Source: a bacterium M00.F.Ca.ET.205.01.1.1
GTDB taxonomy: Bacteria > Pseudomonadota > Alphaproteobacteria > Rhizobiales > Rhizobiaceae
Direction of reading: 5' to 3'
Assembly: GCA_004791255.1 (NCBI GenBank)
Contig: SRUQ01000006.1
Span: forward strand, 124,001-188,000
Length of the DNA: 64,000 nt
Shown: piece by piece, positions 8,431 through 17,346 of the stretch
Numbering within the stretch: position 1 is the stretch's first letter
Layout of the letters: each line of letters opens with the position of its first letter
Program-made: the position numbers and the translations under genes
The notes under the pieces: model-generated
Told to the model about the DNA's origin: nothing
What the model saw: only the letters and a program-made list of their open reading frames with translations
Database searches by the model: none

Positions 8431-9204
8431 CTATGACGCCCGTTGCGCCGCGCCGACGGGAAAATCGTGGAAATGCACGATCACCCCATCCACGTCGATC
8501 AGGATCACCGCATAGGCGGGCGGCTCATCGCCAAGCCGCCAGTTGTCGGAGAAATCGAGCGCGCTTTGATGGTTGGTACTGCGCAGGGTGCTGACCGGCA
8601 TGCCGCGCCAGCTGCCGGCGATCAGCCGGTGAACATGGCCGGCGAAGATGTGCCGGACGTTGCCATGGCGTGCCAGCACGTCGTGGAAGGCATCCGCCCC
8701 GGCGAGCCGCACCGCGTCAAGCACTGGCATGTGGATGCGGAACGGCGGGTGGTGCATGAACAGGAAGGCGGGCCGGCCGCGCGCTTCGCCGAGCTTCTCG
8801 TCCAGCCAGGCGAGCCGGTCGGCGCACAGCCTGCCCTCGACCTCGCCGCTCTCCAGCGTGTCGAGCAGGATCAGCCTTCCCGCATCGCCATCGAAGACGC
8901 TCTGGACGAAGCCGCGTTCCGCCGACGCCTGCGGGAACATCTCCAGAAACAGCGCCCGGTCGTCATGGTTGCCGAGCATCAGCCGGTAAGGCAGGCCAAA
9001 CCTGGCCAAGCTTTCGCCCAGCGCCGCGTAGGCGGCACGTTCGCCGTCATTGGTGAGGTCGCCGGATATCACCACCAGGTCGGCATCGGCGTGGTTGGCG
9101 CCGATATCGGCCAGGCAGGCCTGCAGCCGCGCCAGGGGATCGGAACCGTAGAGAAAACCGCCCGGGGCCATGAGATGCGGATCGGAGAGCTGGATGATTT
9201 TCAT
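8431..9204 (-). CDS. metallophosphoesterase, CpdA/GpdQ-type phosphodiesterase
   Basis: The 257-residue cytoplasmic protein shows all the metal-binding motifs of the calcineurin-like family: DPH near residue 8, GDLTND near 48, GNHDD near 78, MHHPP near 151 and GHVHR near 190. This class includes 3',5'-cAMP phosphodiesterase CpdA and the glycerophosphodiesterase GpdQ, and length and motif spacing fit either. It looks monocistronic: the next gene on this strand is about 220 bases downstream, and an intergenic repeat lies upstream. cAMP or glycerophosphodiester substrates are both possible. Confidence 0.85.
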   Translation of the reverse strand: MKIIQLSDPHLMAPGGFLYGSDPLARLQACLADIGANHADADLVVISGDLTNDGERAAYAALGESLARFGLPYRLMLGNHDDRALFLEMFPQASAERGFVQSVFDGDAGRLILLDTLESGEVEGRLCADRLAWLDEKLGEARGRPAFLFMHHPPFRIHMPVLDAVRLAGADAFHDVLARHGNVRHIFAGHVHRLIAGSWRGMPVSTLRSTNHQSALDFSDNWRLGDEPPAYAVILIDVDGVIVHFHDFPVGAAQRAS

Positions 9205-9264
9205 GAATCCTACCGCAATGTTCTGCTGGCGCCCTTGAACACCAGCCGGCTAACGAAACGCTCT

Positions 9265-9356
9265 TGAGCAATTCCAGGAAAAGTGTGAGCGGTTTTCCCG
9301 GGAAAAGCGCATAGCGCTTTCCCTGGGGAATTGCGTTGAAAACAAAGAGCTGGAGT
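9265..9356. repeat. rhizobial intergenic repeat, copy 1
   Basis: This begins GAGCAATTCCAGGAAAAG and ends GAATTGCG followed by AAAACAAAGAGCTGGAG. Related copies lie near 20428 and 46843, always between genes. The ends (GCAATTCC and GGAATTGC) are inverted, and the interior carries a GGAAAAGCGC...GCGCTTTCC dyad. It separates the metallophosphoesterase from the 3-hydroxybutyrate dehydrogenase gene. Confidence 0.75.
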
Positions 9357-9361
9357 ATCCC

Positions 9362-10150
9362 TTACTGTGCGGTCCAGCCGCCATCCATCGGCAAGGTCGT
9401 GCCGGTGATCTGCCTGGCCGCGTCCGAGCACAGGAACAGCGTCAGGGCCGCCAGCTCTTCCACGGTGACGAATTCCTTGGTCGGCTGCGCCGCCAGCAGC
9501 ACGTCATGCTTGACCTGTTCCTCGGTCATGCCGCGCGCCTTCATCGTGTCGGGGATCTGCTTCTCGACCAGCGGCGTCCAGACATAGCCGGGGGCGATCG
9601 CGTTGACCGTGATACCGTCCTGAGCGACTTCCAGCGCCACCGTCTTGGTCAGGCCTGCAATGCCGTGCTTGGCCGAGACATAGGCCGATTTGAACGGCGA
9701 GGCGACCAGAGCGTGCGCCGAAGCCGTGTTGATGATGCGGCCCCATTTGCGGCTCTTCATGCCGGGCACCACCGCCTTGATGGCGTAGAAGGCGGCTAGC
9801 AAATTGATGCGGATGATGGCTTCCCACTTGTCGTCGGGAAATTCCTCGATCGGCGCCACATGCTGGATGCCGGCATTGTTGACCAGTATGTCGAGGCTGC
9901 CGAAGGCTGCTTCGGCCTCGTGCACCATGGCGGCCACCGCGGCACCGTCCATCATGTTGGCATCGGAATAGCGGCACTTGACGCCGAAATCCTTCTCGAT
10001 CCCGGCGCGCTCCTGCTCGATCGCTGCCGCATCGCCCAGGCCGTTGATGGTGACGTTGGCGCCTTCGGCGGCACAGGCGCGGGCAATGGCCAGGCCGATG
10101 CCGCTGGTCGAACCGGTGACGAGGGCATTCTTTTGAGACAGGGAACCCAT
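9362..10150 (-). CDS. bdhA: 3-hydroxybutyrate dehydrogenase
   Basis: The 262-residue short-chain dehydrogenase has the TGSTSGIG cofactor motif near residue 12, NNAG near 90 and the catalytic Ser...YVSAK near 140-160. Length, the QHVAPIEEFP region and the end LPMDGGWTAQ match D-3-hydroxybutyrate dehydrogenases. It oxidises 3-hydroxybutyrate to acetoacetate with NAD, linking polyhydroxybutyrate breakdown to central metabolism. The chosen ATG begins the conserved N-terminus; the frame upstream would add 21 unrelated residues. It appears to be transcribed alone. Confidence 0.9.
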   Translation of the reverse strand: MGSLSQKNALVTGSTSGIGLAIARACAAEGANVTINGLGDAAAIEQERAGIEKDFGVKCRYSDANMMDGAAVAAMVHEAEAAFGSLDILVNNAGIQHVAPIEEFPDDKWEAIIRINLLAAFYAIKAVVPGMKSRKWGRIINTASAHALVASPFKSAYVSAKHGIAGLTKTVALEVAQDGITVNAIAPGYVWTPLVEKQIPDTMKARGMTEEQVKHDVLLAAQPTKEFVTVEELAALTLFLCSDAARQITGTTLPMDGGWTAQ

Positions 10151-10345
10151 GGTGATCTCGCGGCAGTGGGAGGGAGGACTAGACATAGGGCGCGCTCTTG
10201 TGCGCCGCAACATGACAATGCCACAGCCATATGTCGTCGCGATTACAGCGTTGCGACGGTGCCGGCGCGGCGCCGGGCGTGCCGTCAGACGGCTGACACC
10301 GCATTGTCATGGTGCCGTGCAACATAGACCGGTGCACACTCGCGC

Positions 10346-10690
10346 ACGCGCCAGAACACCGACAATTTCAAGCGCATCCACGGCTTGAAGATGCGCCTGC
10401 TCGATGCCCTCAAGCGCGTGCCCAAGCACCAGCTGACGCCGGCCGAGGAAACCCTGATCCAGGATTATTCCGATGCCGGTATCGTCAACATCGTGCACCT
10501 GATCTACCAGCACAAAAGCTACGAGGGACACGCCAAGGACTACGAATTCTCCGGCACCTCGATGCGTGAGCACTGGGAGATGGGCCGGGAAGACACCCAG
10601 CGCACGCTGCGCCATCGCCAATGGCTGACGCTGCCGACCAATGCCGAAGGCGTCTCGATCCACGATTTGCACCGCGAAGACCCGACTTAA
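10346..10690 (+). pseudogene. remnant of a patatin-like/DUF3734 protein (3' end only)
   Basis: The open frame encodes about 110 residues resembling only the C-terminus of the patatin-like phospholipase family with a DUF3734 tail (NFKRIHGLKMRLLDALKRV, KSYEGHAKDYEFS, MREHWEMG). The homology begins before any ATG, at about 10350, and an in-frame stop lies just upstream, so there is no complete N-terminus and the lipase domain is absent. A TTG at 10385 could allow a 101-residue peptide. I read it as a decayed 3' fragment rather than a functional gene. Confidence 0.7.
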
Positions 10691-10794
10691 GAGCCGCCGT
10701 CCGATGATCGTTCAGCGGTCTCAGACCTGCAAGCTATCAGGTTTCCACCGTTCGTTCTGAGCCAGCAATCACCGACGTTCGCGGTTGGCCAAAG

Positions 10795-11030
10795 CCTCCC
10801 TGCCGTCGTCATCCTTGGGCGTAGCGACGCGAAGCGGAGTGAAGACCCAAGGATCCATTCCGTGCCGTCGACCGAGGATTGCGGCGGTGAAGAATTCTGC
10901 ACCGTTGCAACACGTTGAGGCCGCGGCATGGATACCTTGGGCTGCAGAGCAGCTCCAGGGGTCTGCGCCGCGTCGCTACGCTCCTTGCTCCGCCCGTGGA
11001 TGACGAAGCGATGGGGCGATGTCCTGGAAA
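10795..11030. repeat. intergenic repeat-rich stretch between the patatin remnant and pit
   Basis: The roughly 430-base gap holds no credible gene. It contains sequence of the GTCATCCTTGGGCG / GAAGACCCAAGGATCC type: a short dyad (CCTTGGG / CCCAAGG) with alternating GC-rich direct motifs, and further down a related GGATACCTTGGG piece. This pattern is common in rhizobial intergenic repeats. Confidence 0.5.
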
Positions 11031-11061
11031 TCTGCCTTCTTGAGATGGCGATCCCTCATAG

Positions 11062-11096
11062 AAAAAGGCAGCACCGGCGACCGGCGCTGCCTTTTG
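11062..11096 (-). terminator. Rho-independent terminator of the pit gene
   Basis: Read on the minus strand, GGCAGCGCCGG and CCGGTGCTGCC pair around a three-base loop, followed by TTTTTC; an A-run also precedes the stem, so it may work in both directions. It lies 24 bases after the pit stop codon. Confidence 0.85.
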
Positions 11097-11119
11097 CTTA
11101 AGCACCTTTGCACCCCCGC

Positions 11120-12721
11120 TCAGAACACCTGGCGGAAGATGATGAACAGCACGAAGGCAAGCGTGATCGAGCACGGCAGGGTCAGCACCCAGGCGAGCAG
11201 CAGGTTGCGCACCGTCGACCATTGCAGGCCGGAGCCGTTCGCCGCCATCGTTCCGGCGACGCCCGACGACAGCACATGGGTTGTCGACACCGGCAGGCCG
11301 AGCCGGTCGGCCATGCCGATGGTCACCATGGCGACGAGCTCGGCGGCGGCACCCTGGCCATAGGTCAGGTGGCTCTTGCCGATCTTCTCGCCGACGGTGA
11401 CGACGATGCGCTTCCAGCCGACCATCGTGCCAAGCCCGAGCGCCAGCGCGACGGCGATCTTCACCCAGATGGGGATGAACTTCGTCGCGTTGTCGACGGC
11501 CTTGTGGTAGTCGGTCACCGCTTTCAGATCGGCGTCCTGCATCGGCAAAAGCTTCTTCTTGTCGATCAGCTTGAGCGCCTCGCCGATCAGGTAGATGTCG
11601 TTGCGGGCGTTGCTGACCAGATTGGTCGGCACGTTGTCGACCGAGGCATAGGGCTGCAGCGAAGCCGTCGTGTTGTGGATGTAGGTCTGCAGCGCGAGCG
11701 TCGTCTGATCGGTCCAGCTCCGGGTGCGCACGGCATCCTGCACTGCTGCCTTGGCGTCGGTGACGGTGACGCCGGGCTTGGCATATTTGCCCAGCACCTG
11801 CTCGACATTGACCGAAGCCGCCTTGTAGGCTTCGAGATAGTTGATGTCGGGGGTACGGTTGAGGGCGTAGGCCGTCGGCACGACGCCGATCAGGATCAGC
11901 ATGATCAGGCCCATGCCTTTCTGGCCGTCATTGGAACCGTGCGCGAAGCTGACGCCGGTACAGGTGAAGATCAGCAGCGCGCGGATCCACCACGGCGGCG
12001 GCGTGTTGCCCTTCGGCGCCTCATAGAGGGCCGGATTGCGCACCAAGAGCTTCATCGCATAGAGCAGGATGGCGGCGGCGAAGAAGCCGATGATCGGCGA
12101 CACCAGCAAGGTGATGCCGACATTAGTCGCCTGCGACCAGTCGACGCCGCTGGTGGCGCTGCCGGCCGGCGCCATGAACTGGTTGGCGAGGCCGACACCG
12201 ATGATCGAGCCGACCATCGTGTGCGAGCTCGAGGCCGGCAGGCCGAGGAACCAGGTGCCGAGGTTCCACAGGATCGCAGCGACCAGCAGCGCGAACACCA
12301 TGGCAAAGCCCGACGAGGAGCCGACCTGCAGGATGAGCTCGACCGGCAGCAGTGACAGGATGCCGAAGGCAACCGCGCCGCTGGAGGTGAGCACCCCGAG
12401 GAAATTGAAGGCGCCTGACCACATGACGGCGAATTCCGCCGGTAGCGAGCGTGTGTAGATGACGGTCGCCACCGCATTGGCGGTGTCGTGGAAGCCGTTG
12501 ACGAACTCGAAACCGAGCGCAATCAGCAAGGCGATGCCGAGCAGGATCCACGGCACAGTCTTGGCCACCGCCAGATCCTGGCTGAGCGCGTAGCCGACAT
12601 AGACGACGCCAACCAGCACCAGCACGCCGAAGGCCGGCAGGAACCACTTCGCCCCACCCGAACTATGCAGCGGGTGATCCGGTCTCGGAATTCCCGCCTC
12701 GTTGGAAACTATATCCACCAT
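11120..12721 (-). CDS. pit: low-affinity inorganic phosphate transporter (Pit family)
   Basis: The 533-residue inner-membrane protein has about 11 hydrophobic segments and both Pit/PHO4 signatures: GFHDTANAVATVIYTRSL near residue 80 and GSNDGQKGMGL near 270. A hydrophilic segment of about 120 residues (roughly 300-420) separates the two halves, as in PitA. It should import phosphate with protons, probably as a metal-phosphate complex. The ATG is preceded by AGGAGGGAC, a strong ribosome site, which rules out the eight-residue longer frame. It has its own terminator and no PhoU-like partner (often called OrfA) beside it, unlike many rhizobial pit genes. Confidence 0.92.
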   Translation of the reverse strand: MVDIVSNEAGIPRPDHPLHSSGGAKWFLPAFGVLVLVGVVYVGYALSQDLAVAKTVPWILLGIALLIALGFEFVNGFHDTANAVATVIYTRSLPAEFAVMWSGAFNFLGVLTSSGAVAFGILSLLPVELILQVGSSSGFAMVFALLVAAILWNLGTWFLGLPASSSHTMVGSIIGVGLANQFMAPAGSATSGVDWSQATNVGITLLVSPIIGFFAAAILLYAMKLLVRNPALYEAPKGNTPPPWWIRALLIFTCTGVSFAHGSNDGQKGMGLIMLILIGVVPTAYALNRTPDINYLEAYKAASVNVEQVLGKYAKPGVTVTDAKAAVQDAVRTRSWTDQTTLALQTYIHNTTASLQPYASVDNVPTNLVSNARNDIYLIGEALKLIDKKKLLPMQDADLKAVTDYHKAVDNATKFIPIWVKIAVALALGLGTMVGWKRIVVTVGEKIGKSHLTYGQGAAAELVAMVTIGMADRLGLPVSTTHVLSSGVAGTMAANGSGLQWSTVRNLLLAWVLTLPCSITLAFVLFIIFRQVF

Positions 12722-12836
12722 GTCCCTCCTATTGCATTGCAGCAAAGAACCGGGAGGGACGCTATGTCCGCGCGATGAAGCCTGTGTGACGCCGATAGAG
12801 CCGGCGCGCGAACCATGGTCCGCGCCAGACGTCTTC

Positions 12837-14051
12837 TCACGAGGGGCTGGAGCGCGTCTTCAGGATTGCCGAGAACAGCGGATCGAAGGCGCGGCTGATC
12901 GGCGCCGCCGCCGCGCCGAGCGCGATCGACCAGGGATCGGTGGTACCGAGCTGCAGGCGCGGCAGGGTCCGTCCGGGCCGGTCGGCGATCGATGGCAGCA
13001 GCGGATGCATGGCCGCGACCAGCCGGCGCGCCAGTGCTTCCGGCGCACCGCTGGTCAGGATGACGGTCTGCGGGTCGAAGATCGTTTCGATGAGGTGCAC
13101 ACTCCAGCGCAGATCGTGCGCCGCGCCGTCTATCCAGGCTATCATCTTCGGATCTCCAGCCAGGACCAGGGCATCCATCTGCTGATAGATATCGTCGTCG
13201 GCCGGGTTGAGGTCGAGATGCTGGTAGAGCGAGGCCAGCGACGCACGGTGTTCGAGTGGCGTCGCGCCGGGGCCGGCCGGCGACAGCAAGGCCATGCCGA
13301 TCTCGCCCGCATTGCCGTGGCCGCCGCTGTAGAGTTCGCCGTTGAGAATCAGCCCGGTGCCGATGCCGTAGCCGACATAGAGGCAGACGGCATGGTCGAC
13401 GCCGTGAGCCGCGCCGACGATGCGCTCCGCCGTCGCGCAGGCGGCGGCATCGTTCTGGACGCCGACATTGAGGCCCGTACCGGCCGCCAGCGTTTCCAGC
13501 AGCGGAAACTTCTGCCAGGCCGGCATCATCCATTTGTCGTCCGAATTCTTCAGCCCGAAAGGACCAGGCATGGCGACGCCGAGACCGACCAGCCGCTTTT
13601 CCGACTGGACCGAAATGCCGGCAAGGTCGCGTCGGACGCCAGCGATCAGGTCGAGGATGATCTCCACGCCCTTGGACGGTTCATCGAAAGGCAGGTTCGC
13701 CTCGGCCCGCGCCAGCACGCTGCCCATCAGGTCGACCGCGACCCCGCGCGTCAAATGGCGGTCGATGTGCAGGCCGATGGCGAAGGCGCCTTCGGGAACC
13801 AGCCTGTAGGGGGTCGAAGGTTGCCCCCTGCCCTTGCGCACCGCATCCAGCGCCACGACCAGGCCGTCGTTTTCCAGATCCTCGATGATGTTGGAAACCG
13901 CCTGCTTGGTGAGCTGCGTCGCCCGCGCCAGGTCGGCGCGCGACAGCGCCCCGTTGAGGCGCAGTGCCTCGATCATGACCCGGCGGTTGTGCGCGCTGGT
14001 GCCTTCCTGGTTGGTGCCGCTTTTGGCGCGGATCGGGCTGATATCATCCAC
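12837..14051 (-). CDS. ROK-family transcriptional repressor
   Basis: The 404-residue protein has an N-terminal winged helix (about residues 20-80, LSRADLARATQLTKQAVSNII) and a ROK sugar-kinase-like domain (about 85-390) with GYGIGTGLI and GNAGEIG. The cysteine cluster that binds zinc in many ROK proteins is absent: the segment after the GEIG motif has no Cys. It is divergent from a sugar ABC operon, with a perfect dyad in between, so it most likely represses that operon until its sugar or sugar phosphate is present. Confidence 0.88.
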   Translation of the reverse strand: MDDISPIRAKSGTNQEGTSAHNRRVMIEALRLNGALSRADLARATQLTKQAVSNIIEDLENDGLVVALDAVRKGRGQPSTPYRLVPEGAFAIGLHIDRHLTRGVAVDLMGSVLARAEANLPFDEPSKGVEIILDLIAGVRRDLAGISVQSEKRLVGLGVAMPGPFGLKNSDDKWMMPAWQKFPLLETLAAGTGLNVGVQNDAAACATAERIVGAAHGVDHAVCLYVGYGIGTGLILNGELYSGGHGNAGEIGMALLSPAGPGATPLEHRASLASLYQHLDLNPADDDIYQQMDALVLAGDPKMIAWIDGAAHDLRWSVHLIETIFDPQTVILTSGAPEALARRLVAAMHPLLPSIADRPGRTLPRLQLGTTDPWSIALGAAAAPISRAFDPLFSAILKTRSSPS

Positions 14052-14092
14052 CGGCGTTTCCCTCTTGACTCCACTAGACTATTGATCGACTA

Positions 14093-14117
14093 ATTAAGTC
14101 AAGCGAATTGACTTAAT
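14093..14117. promoter_or_regulatory. operator dyad between the ROK gene and the sugar operon
   Basis: ATTAAGTCAA and TTGACTTAAT form a perfect 10-bp inverted repeat separated by five bases. The A/T-rich dyad lies 41 bases from the ROK start and 76 from the binding-protein start, which fits a ROK repressor site controlling both directions. Confidence 0.7.
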
Positions 14118-14193
14118 AGAAACACAGGTCACGCGACATCAACAGGGAAGGCAGGGAACGCCGGCCCGTCACCTTCGGAAATGGGAGAAGAAG

Positions 14194-15432
14194 ATGCTGA
14201 AATCGATCGGTAAGACCCTTTTGGGCGCAGTCTTTGTTGGAGGGCTGTTCGTCCCTCACGCCTTCGCCGAGACCACGCTCAACGCTCTGTTCATGGCCCA
14301 GGCCGCCTACAGCGAGGCCGATGTGCGCTCCATGACGGATGCCTTCACCAAGGCCAACCCGGACGTCAAGATCAACCTCGAATTCGTCCCCTATGAGGGC
14401 CTGCACGACAAGACCGTGCTCGCGCAGGGATCTGGCGGCGGCTACGACGTGGTGCTGTTCGACGTCATCTGGCCGGCCGAATACGCCACCAACAAGGTGC
14501 TGGTCGACGTGTCCTCCAAGATCACCGACGACATGAAGAAGGGCGTGCTGCCCGGCGCCTGGACCACGGTTCGCTACGACGGCAAGTACTACGGCATGCC
14601 GTGGATCCTCGACACCAAATACCTGTTCTACAACAAGGAAATCCTGGAAAAGGCCGGCATCAAGACGCCGCCGAAGACCTGGGAGGAACTCGGCGAGCAG
14701 GCCAAGATCATCCAGGACAAGGGCCTGCTGAAAACACCGATCGCCTGGAGCTGGTCGCAGGCCGAAGCCGCGATCTGCGACTACACCACTCTGGTCAGCG
14801 CCTATGGCGGCGACTTCATCAAGGACGGCAAGCCGGACTTCCAGAATGGCGGCGGCCTCTCGGCGCTGAAATACATGGTCGACAGCTATAAGTCCGGCCT
14901 CACCAATCCCAATTCCAAGGAGTTCCTGGAAGAGGACGTGCGCAAGGTCTTCGAAAACGGAGACGCCGCCTTCGCGCTGAACTGGACCTATATGTACAAC
15001 ATGGCCAACGACCCGAAGGACTCGAAGATCGCAGGCAAGGTCGGCGTTGTCCCGGCGCCCGGCGTTGCCGGCACCAGCGAGGTCTCGGCCGTCAACGGCT
15101 CGATGGGCCTCGGCGTCACCGCGGTCTCGAAACATCCGGACGAAGCCTGGAAATACATCGAGTTCATGACCTCGCAGGCGACGCAGAACCAGTATGCCAA
15201 GCTCTCGCTGCCGATCTGGGCCTCATCCTATGACGACCCGGCCGTCACCAAGGGCCAGGAAGAACTGATCGCCGCCGCCAAGCTCGGTCTCGCCGCCATG
15301 TATCCGCGCCCGACCACGCCGAAATACCAGGAACTGTCGACCGCCCTGCAGCAGGCCATCCAGGAATCGCTGCTCGGCACGTCTTCGCCGGAAGATGCGC
15401 TGAAGGCAGCTGCGCAGAACAGCGGCCTCTAA
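14194..15432 (+). CDS. ABC sugar-binding protein (family 1 extracellular binding protein)
   Basis: The 412-residue protein has a signal peptide (about residues 1-25, cleavage after AFA) and a MalE/UgpB-type fold: FTKANPDVKINLEFVPYEG near 50, YGMPWILDTKYLFYNKE near 135-150 and a helical C-terminal tail. It should capture a sugar in the periplasm for the two permeases that follow. The start follows a GGGAGAAG ribosome site. The ligand cannot be read from sequence, but the sugar isomerase-like and kinase genes of the operon suggest an amino sugar or a sugar-amine adduct. Confidence 0.9.
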   Translation: MLKSIGKTLLGAVFVGGLFVPHAFAETTLNALFMAQAAYSEADVRSMTDAFTKANPDVKINLEFVPYEGLHDKTVLAQGSGGGYDVVLFDVIWPAEYATNKVLVDVSSKITDDMKKGVLPGAWTTVRYDGKYYGMPWILDTKYLFYNKEILEKAGIKTPPKTWEELGEQAKIIQDKGLLKTPIAWSWSQAEAAICDYTTLVSAYGGDFIKDGKPDFQNGGGLSALKYMVDSYKSGLTNPNSKEFLEEDVRKVFENGDAAFALNWTYMYNMANDPKDSKIAGKVGVVPAPGVAGTSEVSAVNGSMGLGVTAVSKHPDEAWKYIEFMTSQATQNQYAKLSLPIWASSYDDPAVTKGQEELIAAAKLGLAAMYPRPTTPKYQELSTALQQAIQESLLGTSSPEDALKAAAQNSGL

Positions 15433-15465
15433 ACAGAAGCACCCTTCAGCATGGGCGGCAGGGGC

Positions 15466-15575
15466 ATGACCCGAAACATCGATATCGATTTTTCGAAAAG
15501 GATCATGCCCCAAATCAAAGTGCTACAGCGTCCTTCGCGCGTCCAATAGGACGCGCTGCGCTGTAGTGCCGCCCA
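15466..15575. repeat. intergenic palindromic repeat between binding protein and permease
   Basis: A nested dyad covers 15523-15566: outer arms CTACAGCG/CGCTGTAG and inner arms GCGCGTCC/GGACGCGC around AATA. Just upstream, GGCATGACCCGAAA and GGATCATGCC form another inverted pair. The motif GCGCGTCCAATA recurs near 60779, and a related ATGATCCGAAA element lies near 34656. Inside an operon it could slow RNA decay or cause partial termination, favouring the binding protein. Confidence 0.7.
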
Positions 15576-15616
15576 TGCTATGTCCAAATCCTGTTGAATG
15601 AAGAGAGGCTGCTCCG

Positions 15617-16501
15617 ATGTCGAGCACCTGGATGACAACCCGTGCCTGGCTGCTGATGCTGCCTTTGCTCGTGGTCATGGTCGCCGTCATCGGCTGGCCG
15701 CTGGTCGATACGGTCGGCCTCTCCTTCACCGACGCCAAGCTGGTTGGCACGGCGGGCAATTTCGTCGGCCTGGACAATTACACCAACATGCTGTCCAGCC
15801 CGAACTTCTCGCGCACGCTCGTCACCACCACGCTGTTCGCCGTCATTTCGGTTGCCGCCGAAATGGTGATCGGCGTGCTGGCCGCGCTTCTGCTCAACCA
15901 GGATTTTCGCGGCCGCGCCGTCCTGCGCGCCTTGATGATCCTGCCCTGGGCGCTGCCGACGGTGGTCAACGCCACGCTGTGGCGGCTGATCTACAATCCC
16001 GAATATGGCGCGCTGAACGCCGCGCTTACGCAACTGCATCTCGTCGACGCCTACCGCTCCTGGCTCGGCGAACCCGGCACCGCGCTGGCGGCGCTGATCG
16101 TGGCCGACTGCTGGAAGAACTTTCCGCTGGTGGCGCTGATTGCGCTCGCGGCCCTGCAGGCGGTGCCGCGCGACATCACCGCCGCCTCGCTGGTCGACGG
16201 CGCCGGCCCGTTCAACCGCTTCCGCTTCGTCATCCTGCCCTATCTCGCCGGCCCACTGATGGTGGCGCTGGTGCTGCGCACCATCGAGGCGTTCAAGGTC
16301 TTCGACATCATCTGGGTGATGACGCGCGGCGGACCGGCAAACACCACCCGCACGCTGTCGATCCTGGTCTATCAGGAGGCATTCTCCTTCCAGCGTGCCG
16401 GCTCCGGCGCGTCGCTGGCGTTGATCGTCACCTTGCTCGTCACCGTGCTGGCGGTCGTCTACGCGGCGCTGGTGCGCAAGACCGCCGGGAGTGCTGCCTG
16501 A
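15617..16501 (+). CDS. ABC sugar permease, MalF/UgpA type
   Basis: The 294-residue inner-membrane protein has six predicted helices and the permease EAA loop near residue 190-205 (AASLVDGAGPFNRFRFVILP), the docking site for the ATPase. Its stop overlaps the start of the next permease by one base (TGATG). It forms the channel with that partner and works with the binding protein upstream and the ATPase at the end of the operon. Confidence 0.9.
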   Translation: MSSTWMTTRAWLLMLPLLVVMVAVIGWPLVDTVGLSFTDAKLVGTAGNFVGLDNYTNMLSSPNFSRTLVTTTLFAVISVAAEMVIGVLAALLLNQDFRGRAVLRALMILPWALPTVVNATLWRLIYNPEYGALNAALTQLHLVDAYRSWLGEPGTALAALIVADCWKNFPLVALIALAALQAVPRDITAASLVDGAGPFNRFRFVILPYLAGPLMVALVLRTIEAFKVFDIIWVMTRGGPANTTRTLSILVYQEAFSFQRAGSGASLALIVTLLVTVLAVVYAALVRKTAGSAA

Positions 16502-17346
16502 TGGAACGCAAGAGCCCGGCCTTCACCATCTTCATCCATGCCTGCGCGATCGTGCTTGCGGCGATCATCCTGGCGCCCATCGCCTGGCTGTTCATCATGA
16601 GCATCTCTCCGGCCGCCGACCTCGCCGCCAAGCCGCTGCGCTGGTGGCCGCAAAGCGCCGACTTCTCGCGCTACCAGCAATTGCTGTCGACGGCCGAAAA
16701 CAGCGCCGGTGCCGCCTTCACCTCATCGCTGCGCAACAGCCTGGAAATCGCCGGCATGGCGACGCTCGCCGCACTCGCTCTGGCGATCCCCGCCGGCTGG
16801 GCGGTTTCGCGCACGCCGTCCGTCGGCTGGTCGCTGTCGATGGTCATCGCCACCTATATGCTGCCGCCGGTGGCGCTGGCCGTTCCGCTCTATATGGGGC
16901 TGTCCCATCTCGGCCTGCTCAACAACGTCTTCGGCCTGGCGCTGGTCTATTTGACCATCCTGGCGCCGTTCACCACCTGGCTGATGAAATCGGGCTTCGA
17001 CTCCATCCCGCGCGAGATCGAGGCGGCGGCGATGATCGACGGTGCCGGCCTGTTTCAGACCTTGCGCATCATCACCTTGCCGCTGGCCGCACCTGTCATG
17101 GCGACATCGGCGCTGTTTGCGGTGCTGCTCGCCTGGGACGAATTCTTCTACGCGCTGCTGTTCACCTCCGACCAGCGTGCCAAGACCTTGACGGTCGCCA
17201 TCGCCGACCTCGCCGGCGGCCGTGTTTCCGACTACGGGCTGATCGCCACCGCCGGTGTGCTGGCCGCCTTGCCGCCAGTGCTGATCGGCCTCGTCATGCA
17301 GCGGGCGCTGATCTCCGGCCTGACCAGCGGCGGTGTGAAAGGATGA
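16501..17346 (+). CDS. ABC sugar permease, MalG/UgpE type
   Basis: The 281-residue inner-membrane protein has six helices and an EAA loop near residue 177 (EAAAMIDGAGLFQTLRIITLP). Its start is coupled to the previous stop by TGATG, and its own stop is overlapped by the start of the SIS-domain gene (ATGA). It is the second half of the heterodimeric sugar channel. Confidence 0.9.
   Translation: MERKSPAFTIFIHACAIVLAAIILAPIAWLFIMSISPAADLAAKPLRWWPQSADFSRYQQLLSTAENSAGAAFTSSLRNSLEIAGMATLAALALAIPAGWAVSRTPSVGWSLSMVIATYMLPPVALAVPLYMGLSHLGLLNNVFGLALVYLTILAPFTTWLMKSGFDSIPREIEAAAMIDGAGLFQTLRIITLPLAAPVMATSALFAVLLAWDEFFYALLFTSDQRAKTLTVAIADLAGGRVSDYGLIATAGVLAALPPVLIGLVMQRALISGLTSGGVKG

Noticed and set aside
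11108..14093. Long plus-strand frames over the pit and ROK genes
   Set aside because: Their translations are Arg/Gln/His-rich and have no ribosome sites; the minus-strand genes carry clear family motifs.
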